In this document: positions 1 to 8,476 of the stretch, piece after piece | Position numbering within the stretch: position 1 is the first letter of the stretch | Layout: every line of letters begins with the position of its first letter | Assembly: GCA_946626605.1 (NCBI GenBank) | Contig: CAMOUL010000011.1 | Span: 1-57,294, forward strand | DNA length: 57,294 nt | Direction of reading: 5' to 3' | Origin: an uncultured Bacteroidales bacterium | GTDB taxonomy: Bacteria > Bacteroidota > Bacteroidia > Bacteroidales > Paludibacteraceae | Notes under the pieces: generated by a model | Told to the model about the DNA's origin: nothing | Databases searched by the model: none | Seen by the model: the letters and a program-made list of their open reading frames with translations, nothing else | Program-made: the position numbers and the translations under genes

Positions 1-1244
1 CCAAAGGAATCTTAGACGTATGGAGCCTCTATCGCGACTCCGCATGGGCGGATGCCTGGTATGAAGGGCTGGCTCAGTGGGCAGAGAGCGACGCGTGCGT
101 GGCGCATGCGGCTCAGATGATGAAAGGCGGGATCCTCGATGACCTGAACTGCGCGAAGGTGTATCTGGGCTTATACGAAGGCGCCAAGCCCGGCGGTAAG
201 TTCGAGAATGCCGAGCGGGCTGCGTTCTATATGGAGCAGATGCGGCTGGCGGCAAAAGGATTAGAGGAACACAAAGAGAAATACTCGCTGCCCAACGGCG
301 GATGGATGCACAAAGCGACGGATGACCCGACGAAGAGTTATTGGGGTCAGATGTGGTGCGACGGAGCGTATATGGGTCCGGCGTTGCTGGCGCAACTGTT
401 GGTAGTCGGCGCCTGCGAGGGAACGAGCTTGGGGTGGAACGACGTCTATGACCAGTTCTACGCCTCGTGGCCGTACCTCTGGGACGAAGAGAAGAAACTG
501 CCGTACCACGTGCTGTTTACGGACGTGACGACCAACCAGAACGGCAAAGCTATTTACGAAAGTGGACACCTATATCCCTGTCGGGATAATTTACCATTTG
601 GTCATTTACCATTTACTATTTATCACTCGGAGGAGTACTGGGGCCGCGCGGCAGGATGGTATATCCTGGCGTTGGTGGACGTGCTGGAGGCGTATTTGCA
701 GGGGTTAGAGATTAGCGGTGAGTGGTCAGAGGGAGAGCCTCTTCCTTCGGCACAGAATTTCGAAGAGTTGCGGGAGATGCTGAATCAATTGGCGGATGGT
801 CTGGTGGCGCGTCAGGACGCGGAAACGGGATGCTGGTACCAGTTGCTGCAATACGGGCCGGAGAAATGCGCGACGCAGGGTATCGATGAGACCGGTTCGG
901 CGAAGTTTACGAACGTCGGCGAAGGTGGTACGCAATGTAACTATCTCGAGTCCTCGGCATCGTGCCTCATCACCGCAGCGTTGCTGAAGGGCAGTCGGCT
1001 GGGGTTGATTGACCATCTTGAGGCTGGAAAGAAAGGATATGAGGGCATCCTTAAGCAGTTTGTGAAAGAAGAGAACGGTGTGTTGACCATCACCGGTTCG
1101 TGTCAGTCCGCGGGGCTGAGCAAGGACCGTTGGGGCAATGCCGCCTACTACCTCATCGGCAAGGATGTACCCATCCAGGATAACACGGAAGGCAAGGTTC
1201 TCGGCGCCTTCCTGATGGCCGCCGCAGAGTACGAGCGGCTGTAG
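1..1244 (+). CDS. GH105/GH88-type unsaturated uronyl hydrolase (5' end outside window)
   Basis: The frame is open from base 3, so the gene begins upstream of the window; the GTG at 99 is internal. Glycosidases of this family (unsaturated rhamnogalacturonyl or glucuronyl hydrolases) hydrate the 4,5-unsaturated uronic acid left by polysaccharide lyases and release a ketodeoxyuronate. Visible hallmarks are GWMHKATDD, the aromatic WGQMWCDGAYMGP stretch, WGRAAGWYILALVDVLE and DAETGCWYQ, which match the (alpha/alpha)6-barrel core and its catalytic Asp region. The protein ends normally at GAFLMAAAEYERL. A repeat-derived segment at about 586-627 (reading NLPFGHLPFTIYH) sits in frame between HLYPCR and the conserved SEEYWGRAAGW. 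The activity fits the uronate genes at the right end of the window. Family confident; exact substrate not determinable. Confidence 0.85.
   Translation, partial: KGILDVWSLYRDSAWADAWYEGLAQWAESDACVAHAAQMMKGGILDDLNCAKVYLGLYEGAKPGGKFENAERAAFYMEQMRLAAKGLEEHKEKYSLPNGGWMHKATDDPTKSYWGQMWCDGAYMGPALLAQLLVVGACEGTSLGWNDVYDQFYASWPYLWDEEKKLPYHVLFTDVTTNQNGKAIYESGHLYPCRDNLPFGHLPFTIYHSEEYWGRAAGWYILALVDVLEAYLQGLEISGEWSEGEPLPSAQNFEELREMLNQLADGLVARQDAETGCWYQLLQYGPEKCATQGIDETGSAKFTNVGEGGTQCNYLESSASCLITAALLKGSRLGLIDHLEAGKKGYEGILKQFVKEENGVLTITGSCQSAGLSKDRWGNAAYYLIGKDVPIQDNTEGKVLGAFLMAAAEYERL
586..627 (+). repeat. Family A interspersed repeat (ATTTACCATTT type) inside the GH105 gene
   Basis: The segment contains TTTACCATTTGGTCATTTACC followed by ATTTACTATTTAT, a run of TTTACCATTT units in different composition from the surrounding GC-richer gene. 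It is in frame and falls between two conserved blocks. The same motif recurs at about 8615-8661 and, in reverse orientation, at 43256-43290. Confidence 0.65.
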
Positions 1245-1324
1245 ATTTTGATAAAAAGCGCATAAAGTGTAGAAATGGCGCATAAAAGTGTCAATTTTTA
1301 CACATAGATATGCAAAAAAAGCAG

Positions 1325-1333
1325 TAATTTTGC
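1325..1333 (+). promoter_or_regulatory. -7 box of Bacteroidota-type promoter for the giant surface protein
   Basis: TAATTTTGC matches TAnnTTTG, 23 bases before the ATG at 1356. The expected -33 position is only T-rich (about 1295-1301), so the promoter is weaker evidence than others in the window. Confidence 0.5.
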
Positions 1334-1355
1334 GCTCGTAATCAAAATCTAATGC

Positions 1356-4300
1356 ATGATGAAAAAAATCTACAACTTTTTTCTGCGTATTGAAACCCTT
1401 AATCGGGCGGCATTTGTTATGATGCTGTCTGTCTTTTTTGTGGGCCAAGTGTGGAGTGAGAGTGAGAATATCACGTGGGGCGGATCATCGCTTGACGGAA
1501 CCGGTGGAACCCACGTTTCTGCTGGTTCTGCGACTGCTGTTAATGGCGACACGTACCATGCCGGTACTCTTTCTATAAACAGCAATACGATAGCTACAGA
1601 AACGAAAAAACACACCAATGATAGTTATTGGGAGGATTTTTCCGGAACGCAAACAGAAACCAGCACAAATGCCACTACTACTGCGCGAGTTGAGTTTCCG
1701 ATAACCATTGCTGCCGGATATACTCTCAATATATCTTCTATTGGTTACCAATATGAGAACCAAGGAGGTAGCGGTCCGGCTGTCCATGCTTTCATAGTAC
1801 AAGGGACTACCTCTACGTGGTTGGGTTATGCGTCTACTGCCAATACTATAACCTATAATGGGCTTAACATTGATTTGGTTGCTGGCGATGCTAAACTGGT
1901 ATTAGTGTTAGGTGTTGCATCTAATTTAAATAATGGTCGTGGTTTCAAATTTTCGAATATATCTATCACAGGAACTTCCAATGTTGCTATTTCAACAAAG
2001 ACGGTCTATCTCGATCCGCATATAAGCGACTGGAAACAAGGCAATGAGCGGTATGCGGTCTATTATTTCGAGAGCGCCCATACGTCCAACGAAGGTTGGG
2101 TAGATATGAGTGCTACGGGTAGTAGCGAATGCTTGGAGATGTACCGGGCAGAAATTCCGGCAGGGTATGACAAGTGCATTTTCTGCCGCATGAATGGCAG
2201 TACTACGGAAAATATCTGGGGCAACAGATTGAATCAGACAGACGATTTGACAGTAGCCAACGGAATGTACTGCACGATAACGAGTGCAGGAGGGGGAGAT
2301 GTGAAAGCCGGATGTAACTGGAACAATACTCCGTTCCAAGTTTGCGTGACGGGAACCTGGTTGCGATTTGTAGGCGAGACAATCACACTGAATGCCACTT
2401 GCGAGGGAGCGACTAATTTCCAGTGGTACAAAGGCGGTACGGCAGAGAGCAACAAGATCGATGGCGCGACTTCTGCTACTTTTACTAAAACCGGATGTAC
2501 GTTAGAAGATGGTGATTATTACTATTGCAAGGCTTGGGCTGTAGCCGGATCGGAAGTAACGAGCGGACAATGGGGAGTAAAAGTGCCATACTTGGAGTAT
2601 CAGACACCGGGGGTCGGAACTGATAATAAAAAAGTAATGCTGACGCGAGTTAGTGAAAGTGCCGAGGTCGCTACCTGTACCGTCTATCCGGGTGTGGCAT
2701 GGGGGTATGAGTTTACTATATCCGATTTCGCGGAGCGCTATGGAAATTCCGGTACGATGGACAGGACACATACCGGCTGGAATATGGATAAGATCGATAG
2801 TGACTGGTGTAGATGGAATACGGATAAGGAGGGAACCTATACGTTTACCGTAACGTTCAGCAATACTGCCTTTACGAACTATAATGTCACTATCACTTAT
2901 CCTCAATTCAAACAAACCAAGGATATTCCTATCTATATGGAAAAGACCGCTGATATGGTAGCAAATGGCTGGAGTTCGTTGTACTACCGTATAGGAAAAG
3001 GTAAATATAGCGATGGCGATGGTAAAAACTGGACGTCGGCGCAGATGATGACGTTGGTTCACGGTACAGATCGGTACTACCAAACGAAAACTCCTGATTG
3101 GGACGAAGATTTCTGGGCATGGCATATAGGTAACAATAAAGGGGATGAGAATGGAAAATACTCTATCTATAAGACCTATAGTACAGGATACGAGATAACC
3201 AAATCTACCGTTTTCTCAGGCGATGAGGTTGCCGGCGATGGCATGACAATTTATTTGGGAACCAGTCATAAGGGCGAAGATTCAGGCGTGAACGATAACT
3301 GTGATTTCTATACTTACACCCATACGCCCGGCATGCTGATGCACGATGTCTCTGTCGGAGCTACAACGCATGGAGAGTTGCGAATCAACTGGACGGATGT
3401 GAATAATGTAGCACAAAAATCATTAGGAACGAGCGCGCGCGCTATCAATGATCTGGCGCACACCTGTAACCTGACGATCACTGCAGTGCCGGATTGCGGA
3501 TATAGAATAGCCTCGTTAACTGTGAACGGAGTTGATTTCACGAGCGGCAGCACACATATCCTGGATGCCGATGCTACCATCGAAGCAACCTTTGAGATAG
3601 CTTCCTATACCGTGACGCTGCATACTAACGGCGGAACGATCAATAGCGGCGATGTGACCGGTTATACGTTCGGAACCGGGGCTACGCTGCCGACGGATAT
3701 CAGTAATACGGGTATGGATTTCACGGGGTGGTATGATAACCCCGGCTGTACGGGTTCTCCGGTAACGGCAATCACCACAACCGACTGCGGCAATAAAGAG
3801 TATTGGGCTAATTGGGTAGCCGGCAAACCGGAACCGGTGTTTACTTGGGTTTATGAGAGCACGGTCAATGCCGGAGGTATCTATCCGATCAGCGTAAGCT
3901 CGACCGGCGATGCGAATGTGACGATAGAGATAGTGGAGACGATTACCGGCGTGAGCGGCAGTTTCACGGCAGGCAATCCTGCTACAGGCACCTTGACGCT
4001 CGGTAATTATCCGGCAGCGGAGACCTTCACCTATCGCGCCAGCAGTCCGGCAACCGCCACCTACAAGGCCAAGAGCGAGACAAGGACGGTGACGATCATA
4101 AGGTGCGTAACGGCAAATGTTGTGTCTTACGCAAATACCTACATCTCGACTTCCACTGCTCCCAAATATTACTGCGAGGCAGAGGGCATAGGACGCATCA
4201 CAAAAGGTAAAGGTTCCAGCAGTATCTCTGCAAGCAGTAGCAGTTATACCGGCGAATCATGGGCTACAAAATATTGCGGCAACAGTGACCATTCCATTCA

Positions 4301-7300
4301 GACCTATATAGGAAGCGTGTTCAAGATTGTGTTATATCTCAAATCGGGAAGTAACGCAACCCAGATGAGTAAATTGAGATATAGTGACAGCCATATAGCA
4401 AGTGATGGAGACGGAACGGATATCCTGTCCTCCTCCCAAATTATCTATAACGACAATCCCAGCCAAACCAATATCACCAAAAATAATTATGAGACGGTAA
4501 CGATAATCCTACCTACGCCGATGAATAAGGACGGATGGGTCTATTTTGCATTTTCAAAGAGTGTAGATCTATGGGGTGCCAAACTGTACAGTGCCGGAGG
4601 TGACGAGGTGACAAGTTTGGCGTTTAGCGGCGAGCCGGAGGTAGAGAAATATCCGGGTGAAGCGCCTTTTATCCGGACGGCTGTTCAGACAACCACACCG
4701 ATTCATTCCGGTGGCAGCATAACATATAAGTCTTCGGACGAGAGTGTGGCTACCGTCAATCCGACAACGGGCGAAGTAACCGTTCTGGCTCCCGGAAGAA
4801 CGACTATCACGGCGAAGTTGAGTGCCTTTGGCTGCTTTAAGGAGGCAACGGCTACTTATTCAGTGGCAGTGAAAAAGTGTACGGATCCTGTCTGCACGGT
4901 AGCTGTGACGTCCGGTAGTGCGCGCAAATGTGCTAGCGAGAGCGTGACCCTGACAGCAACGGCGGCTGCGGGTGCGGCTATCCAATGGTACAAAGACGGC
5001 GCAGCTATCCCCGGCGAGACCGGAGCGACGCTTACTACAACGGCTGCCGGTGAATACTATGCTACCGCTACCAAGGTTTGTCTGCAAGTGTCCAACACGA
5101 TAGAGGTGGAGAACCTTGCCGCTCCAACGGCGGTAGCGCTGCATGAGTACTACTATATCAAGGCCGGTCGTCCGCGTCCGGATATCCCGTTGTTCCAGTT
5201 GACGAACGTGAAGATCGACCCGTCGTCGTTCACGATGAACCATCCTGCTCCTGATGGCTGTAGCTATGAGTTGCGCGAGGACGGAATAGTTTATCTGGTG
5301 GGTACTCCTTCAGCTTCTCTGGCAGCCTCTACGAATAGTTTGACCGTGACTACAGTCAATGACTGCGGATTCGCCAATGCATCCGCGACACTCGAGTTGC
5401 ATACCTTGGAACCGACGGCTAAGAAGCAGATCGCTTGGGTGGCTATCGGAACGCATTTGGACGGAAGTGACGTTAAACCCACAAAGGGTGAAACCCTGCC
5501 CGGAAATCCGGATGCGGACAAGAGTACAAGCCATGCGCTTTATACATATTTGAGCGGCTTCTTTGATATGACGGCGGTCAACGCGTATTGTACAACGGAT
5601 ACCAAGAAGATCAGCGACTACTGTTCAAAGTTCGATTTAGTGCTGCTGACCGACTACCCGGATACGAATGAGGACCCCGATGGCTCAAAAAAGAAAGAGA
5701 AATCGTACTCGAACGCATACGGCTGTCTGATGGACGAGTTACCGCTGCTGAGCTTTGAGGCCTTTGTGGCAGACTGTCCTAATTGGGGCATAAACAGTAA
5801 CCCGAAGACACCGGATCCAACACAAAAAGATATGACGTTGCTTTGCGCAGCACATAGTATCTTCGCCGGAACGACCATCGATGTAAACGAGAAAATAAAA
5901 ATGCTTTCTACCATTTCTGGCAACGGTCTGCAAGGATTCACGGGCCTGGATGCACCTCCGGGAATGTTAAATATTGCGACCATTGAAAATAATGAGAGCA
6001 ACGGCGGAACGCTGGTCGTATGCTGCGAGCGGCAGAAAATAATTGAGGCTCGTATGATGATCATGGGTCTGAACCACAACGATATGGGTAACCTGACCGG
6101 TGACGGAAAACTGGTAATAAAGCAGATCATCGAGTATCTGTTGCAGTTCGAAGAGATGGCAGATTGCGCGTTGGTATTTGATAATGGTATAGGAAACACA
6201 TCGTTTGATCCGGGCACCTATACAGGCTCCGGAACGAGGGGGGATGGTCTTTGGAGTACGGCGGCTAACTGGCATCCGGCATACAACGCAGTACCGAAAC
6301 CTCTGCAGGCGGTGCGTGTCGATAAACCCTGTCAAGTGGACGTGACGAATGCCCATTGCTCGAGTATCCGTCTGCGCAAGGATGCCGTTCGTGGATGGAA
6401 CGGAAACTTGACCATTCACTCAGATGCAGGTCTGACTGTGACGGACGGAATCAAGGAGGTTCGCGGAAAGAACTATATGACAACCTATCCGAGCGCAGCG
6501 GGTGACCTGGTTATCCAAGCCAGCACAACGAGTCAGAATGGTTCGTTGGCCTTCGGTAACAGCGAGGATGAGTTGCAGGCAACGGTTGAGTACTACAGCC
6601 TCGGTACGGACGCCACGGCAGCTAAGCCCGTATGGCAGTACATGGGTATCCCGATCACCAACTGCCCGATGGCTATCGACCAATACCACGCGGCATGGAT
6701 GTGCAGTTGGGAGTCGGAAGGAAACGTGTCGAGCAACTGGGTATGGGTGGAGAACGAAGATCGTATAGTACCGTTCAAAGGTTATTGTATCACCCAGCAG
6801 GCATCCAAGAAATACACCCATGTGGGCGCGCTTTGTGCGCCTGATAAGAAAGAGTTCCCGCTTTACTACTTCACGAGTGTGGATGGCAACGGATTCAATA
6901 TGTTCGCCAATTCCTGGGTGGCTCCGATAGATATCGCGAAGATGAAGACCGCGGATTTTGATGGCGCGGAGCCCACGATCTATATTTACAACACAGGCTC
7001 ACGTGAGCAATACGAAGGTGGCGGTGTCCCCAGCACGACTGGCATGAACACCGGAGCCGGCCAGTTCAACGCCGTGCCGGTTAACTCCGCGCCATATCTG
7101 TCAGGCGCTCTTACGAAGATCCCGACGATGCAGGGCTTCTTCGTACAAGCAACGCGTGAAGGTACGCTGACGCTCGATTACGATCGTATATGTTTCAACT
7201 CGACTGACTATACGACCACCGCAGAGACGATGCGTGCTCCGCGTCGCGCAACAAAAGAAGCCATGGAGGAGCAGATAGTTCCAGAGGTGATGAGAGTCGA

Positions 7301-7823
7301 TGTAAGTTCCGCCCGCTTCGGCGACCGTGTGTATATCCTCTCTCATCCGGAGTTCAGCGAGGCCTTTGACTTAGGATGGGACGGTACGAAGCAAGAAGGC
7401 GATGAGAATGTGCCGATGCTCGCGTACGTTCAAGGAAACAGACTACTCGCCGTAGCGGCGATAGAGACGCCGGAGGGGCAGTACCTGTCGTTCCGCGCGG
7501 GAGAGGATAGTATCTATACCTTCACGTTCGACTACGAGGGCGAGACGATCTATCTCTACGACCGTCTGGCGGACGAGGCTGCGGAGATCCGGACGGGAAA
7601 CACTTATACTTTCCGCGCGACGAACAAGACTGCGGCGGAGCGGTTCCTGATCACGGCAACGCCTCCGCGGACGCCGACGCAGGTAGAGACTGTCGGCGCA
7701 GAGCCCAGAAGCGAGAAGGCAGAGAAGATCATCCATGATAACAAGCTGATGATCCTCTATCACGGAGCGGTTTATGATGCGCAAGGCGCGCGCGTAAGAA
7801 TAGAAAAGGAGGGTGCGAGATGA
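1356..7823 (+). CDS. Giant secreted multidomain surface protein (Ig-like, InlB/Listeria-Bacteroides repeat, BIG2)
   Basis: A 2155-residue exported protein. Residues 1-35 form a signal peptide with a long hydrophobic core ending near GQVWSES. Recognisable parts in order: an Ig-like segment at about 330-410 (FQWYKGG, DGDYYYCKA); an InlB B-repeat/Listeria-Bacteroides repeat at about 750-820 (VTLHTNGGTINSG, FTGWYDNPGCTG); a BIG2-like domain at about 1090-1170 (YKSSDESVATVNPTTGEV); and a second Ig-like domain at about 1190-1250 (IQWYKDGAAIPG). The C-terminal 35 residues (KIIHDNKLMILYHGAVYDAQG) resemble the tails of many Bacteroidota surface proteins, some of which are type IX secretion cargo. No catalytic motif was seen. 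A role in adhesion or polysaccharide contact is inferred. Its stop overlaps the start of the next gene by four bases. Confidence 0.8.
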   Translation: MMKKIYNFFLRIETLNRAAFVMMLSVFFVGQVWSESENITWGGSSLDGTGGTHVSAGSATAVNGDTYHAGTLSINSNTIATETKKHTNDSYWEDFSGTQTETSTNATTTARVEFPITIAAGYTLNISSIGYQYENQGGSGPAVHAFIVQGTTSTWLGYASTANTITYNGLNIDLVAGDAKLVLVLGVASNLNNGRGFKFSNISITGTSNVAISTKTVYLDPHISDWKQGNERYAVYYFESAHTSNEGWVDMSATGSSECLEMYRAEIPAGYDKCIFCRMNGSTTENIWGNRLNQTDDLTVANGMYCTITSAGGGDVKAGCNWNNTPFQVCVTGTWLRFVGETITLNATCEGATNFQWYKGGTAESNKIDGATSATFTKTGCTLEDGDYYYCKAWAVAGSEVTSGQWGVKVPYLEYQTPGVGTDNKKVMLTRVSESAEVATCTVYPGVAWGYEFTISDFAERYGNSGTMDRTHTGWNMDKIDSDWCRWNTDKEGTYTFTVTFSNTAFTNYNVTITYPQFKQTKDIPIYMEKTADMVANGWSSLYYRIGKGKYSDGDGKNWTSAQMMTLVHGTDRYYQTKTPDWDEDFWAWHIGNNKGDENGKYSIYKTYSTGYEITKSTVFSGDEVAGDGMTIYLGTSHKGEDSGVNDNCDFYTYTHTPGMLMHDVSVGATTHGELRINWTDVNNVAQKSLGTSARAINDLAHTCNLTITAVPDCGYRIASLTVNGVDFTSGSTHILDADATIEATFEIASYTVTLHTNGGTINSGDVTGYTFGTGATLPTDISNTGMDFTGWYDNPGCTGSPVTAITTTDCGNKEYWANWVAGKPEPVFTWVYESTVNAGGIYPISVSSTGDANVTIEIVETITGVSGSFTAGNPATGTLTLGNYPAAETFTYRASSPATATYKAKSETRTVTIIRCVTANVVSYANTYISTSTAPKYYCEAEGIGRITKGKGSSSISASSSSYTGESWATKYCGNSDHSIQTYIGSVFKIVLYLKSGSNATQMSKLRYSDSHIASDGDGTDILSSSQIIYNDNPSQTNITKNNYETVTIILPTPMNKDGWVYFAFSKSVDLWGAKLYSAGGDEVTSLAFSGEPEVEKYPGEAPFIRTAVQTTTPIHSGGSITYKSSDESVATVNPTTGEVTVLAPGRTTITAKLSAFGCFKEATATYSVAVKKCTDPVCTVAVTSGSARKCASESVTLTATAAAGAAIQWYKDGAAIPGETGATLTTTAAGEYYATATKVCLQVSNTIEVENLAAPTAVALHEYYYIKAGRPRPDIPLFQLTNVKIDPSSFTMNHPAPDGCSYELREDGIVYLVGTPSASLAASTNSLTVTTVNDCGFANASATLELHTLEPTAKKQIAWVAIGTHLDGSDVKPTKGETLPGNPDADKSTSHALYTYLSGFFDMTAVNAYCTTDTKKISDYCSKFDLVLLTDYPDTNEDPDGSKKKEKSYSNAYGCLMDELPLLSFEAFVADCPNWGINSNPKTPDPTQKDMTLLCAAHSIFAGTTIDVNEKIKMLSTISGNGLQGFTGLDAPPGMLNIATIENNESNGGTLVVCCERQKIIEARMMIMGLNHNDMGNLTGDGKLVIKQIIEYLLQFEEMADCALVFDNGIGNTSFDPGTYTGSGTRGDGLWSTAANWHPAYNAVPKPLQAVRVDKPCQVDVTNAHCSSIRLRKDAVRGWNGNLTIHSDAGLTVTDGIKEVRGKNYMTTYPSAAGDLVIQASTTSQNGSLAFGNSEDELQATVEYYSLGTDATAAKPVWQYMGIPITNCPMAIDQYHAAWMCSWESEGNVSSNWVWVENEDRIVPFKGYCITQQASKKYTHVGALCAPDKKEFPLYYFTSVDGNGFNMFANSWVAPIDIAKMKTADFDGAEPTIYIYNTGSREQYEGGGVPSTTGMNTGAGQFNAVPVNSAPYLSGALTKIPTMQGFFVQATREGTLTLDYDRICFNSTDYTTTAETMRAPRRATKEAMEEQIVPEVMRVDVSSARFGDRVYILSHPEFSEAFDLGWDGTKQEGDENVPMLAYVQGNRLLAVAAIETPEGQYLSFRAGEDSIYTFTFDYEGETIYLYDRLADEAAEIRTGNTYTFRATNKTAAERFLITATPPRTPTQVETVGAEPRSEKAEKIIHDNKLMILYHGAVYDAQGARVRIEKEGAR

Positions 7824-8461
7824 AACGATTCCGAATTCAATTGGTATGGGCGCTCATCGTACTGATTTGCGGTGTGTCGCTGATGGGAATGGTATATCTC
7901 GTGTTCAACAAGCCCGAAGTGTATATCAACCCCGGCATCGTGGTGACCCAGCCTTCTCCGGTAGCCGAGCCGGCAGCACCGTTGGCTCCGCGTGGAGGCT
8001 CAGCCCCGCAATCGATGTTCCATCACACGTCGTACAGCTATACCTACCATTCGCCGGAGACCAACTCTTTTACGGGTACCGGCAAAGGGTTGTACTTGCA
8101 CTCCAGCGCAGAGGTGCGTTCGGTAGGTGGCGGAGGCAATGGCGCTTGGGCTGCTGCGGGTTCGTCCGGTTCGGGCTCTTCGCGCGGGATCATCTATACG
8201 CAGAGCACGGGTGCCACGATGCCGATGACGAGTTTCGTAGCCGTAGCATCGACACGTCAGGTCTCGCAGCCGGAAGCACAGGAAGCGCCGCAGATGGCGC
8301 GTATGGCTTCGCCCAAACGCGCTCCGGGACCGCCTAACCCCACAGGACCGCTGCCCGGTGAGCAACAGTTGGTGGAGCACCCGATAGGCGACGCCGTCCT
8401 GCCGTTACTCCTTCTGGCTATCGGATATATGATATATAGAAGAAAAAGACTCGCTGCGTGA
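7820..8461 (+). CDS. Hypothetical membrane protein coupled to the giant surface protein
   Basis: 213 residues; not a family I recognise. It has an N-terminal membrane segment at about residues 8-28 (LVWALIVLICGVSLMGMVY), a long low-complexity middle rich in Pro, Ala, Gly and Ser (GGGGNGAWAAAGSSGSGSS), and a C-terminal hydrophobic segment (LPLLLLAIGYMIY) followed by RRKRLAA. The architecture suggests two membrane passes with an exposed flexible loop. The ATG overlaps the upstream stop (ATGA at 7820-7823), so translation is probably coupled to the surface protein and a helper role in its display or anchoring is an inference. Its stop codon lies in the loop of the following terminator. Confidence 0.65.
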   Translation: MKRFRIQLVWALIVLICGVSLMGMVYLVFNKPEVYINPGIVVTQPSPVAEPAAPLAPRGGSAPQSMFHHTSYSYTYHSPETNSFTGTGKGLYLHSSAEVRSVGGGGNGAWAAAGSSGSGSSRGIIYTQSTGATMPMTSFVAVASTRQVSQPEAQEAPQMARMASPKRAPGPPNPTGPLPGEQQLVEHPIGDAVLPLLLLAIGYMIYRRKRLAA

Positions 8462-8475
8462 GCGAGTCTTTTTTC
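8447..8475. terminator. Bidirectional intrinsic terminator between convergent genes
   Basis: AGACTCGCT (8447-8455), loop GCGTG, AGCGAGTCT (8461-8469), with an A tract on the left and T tract on the right, so it can terminate both the plus gene ending at 8461 and the minus gene ending at 8477. Confidence 0.85.
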
Positions 8476-8476
8476 G

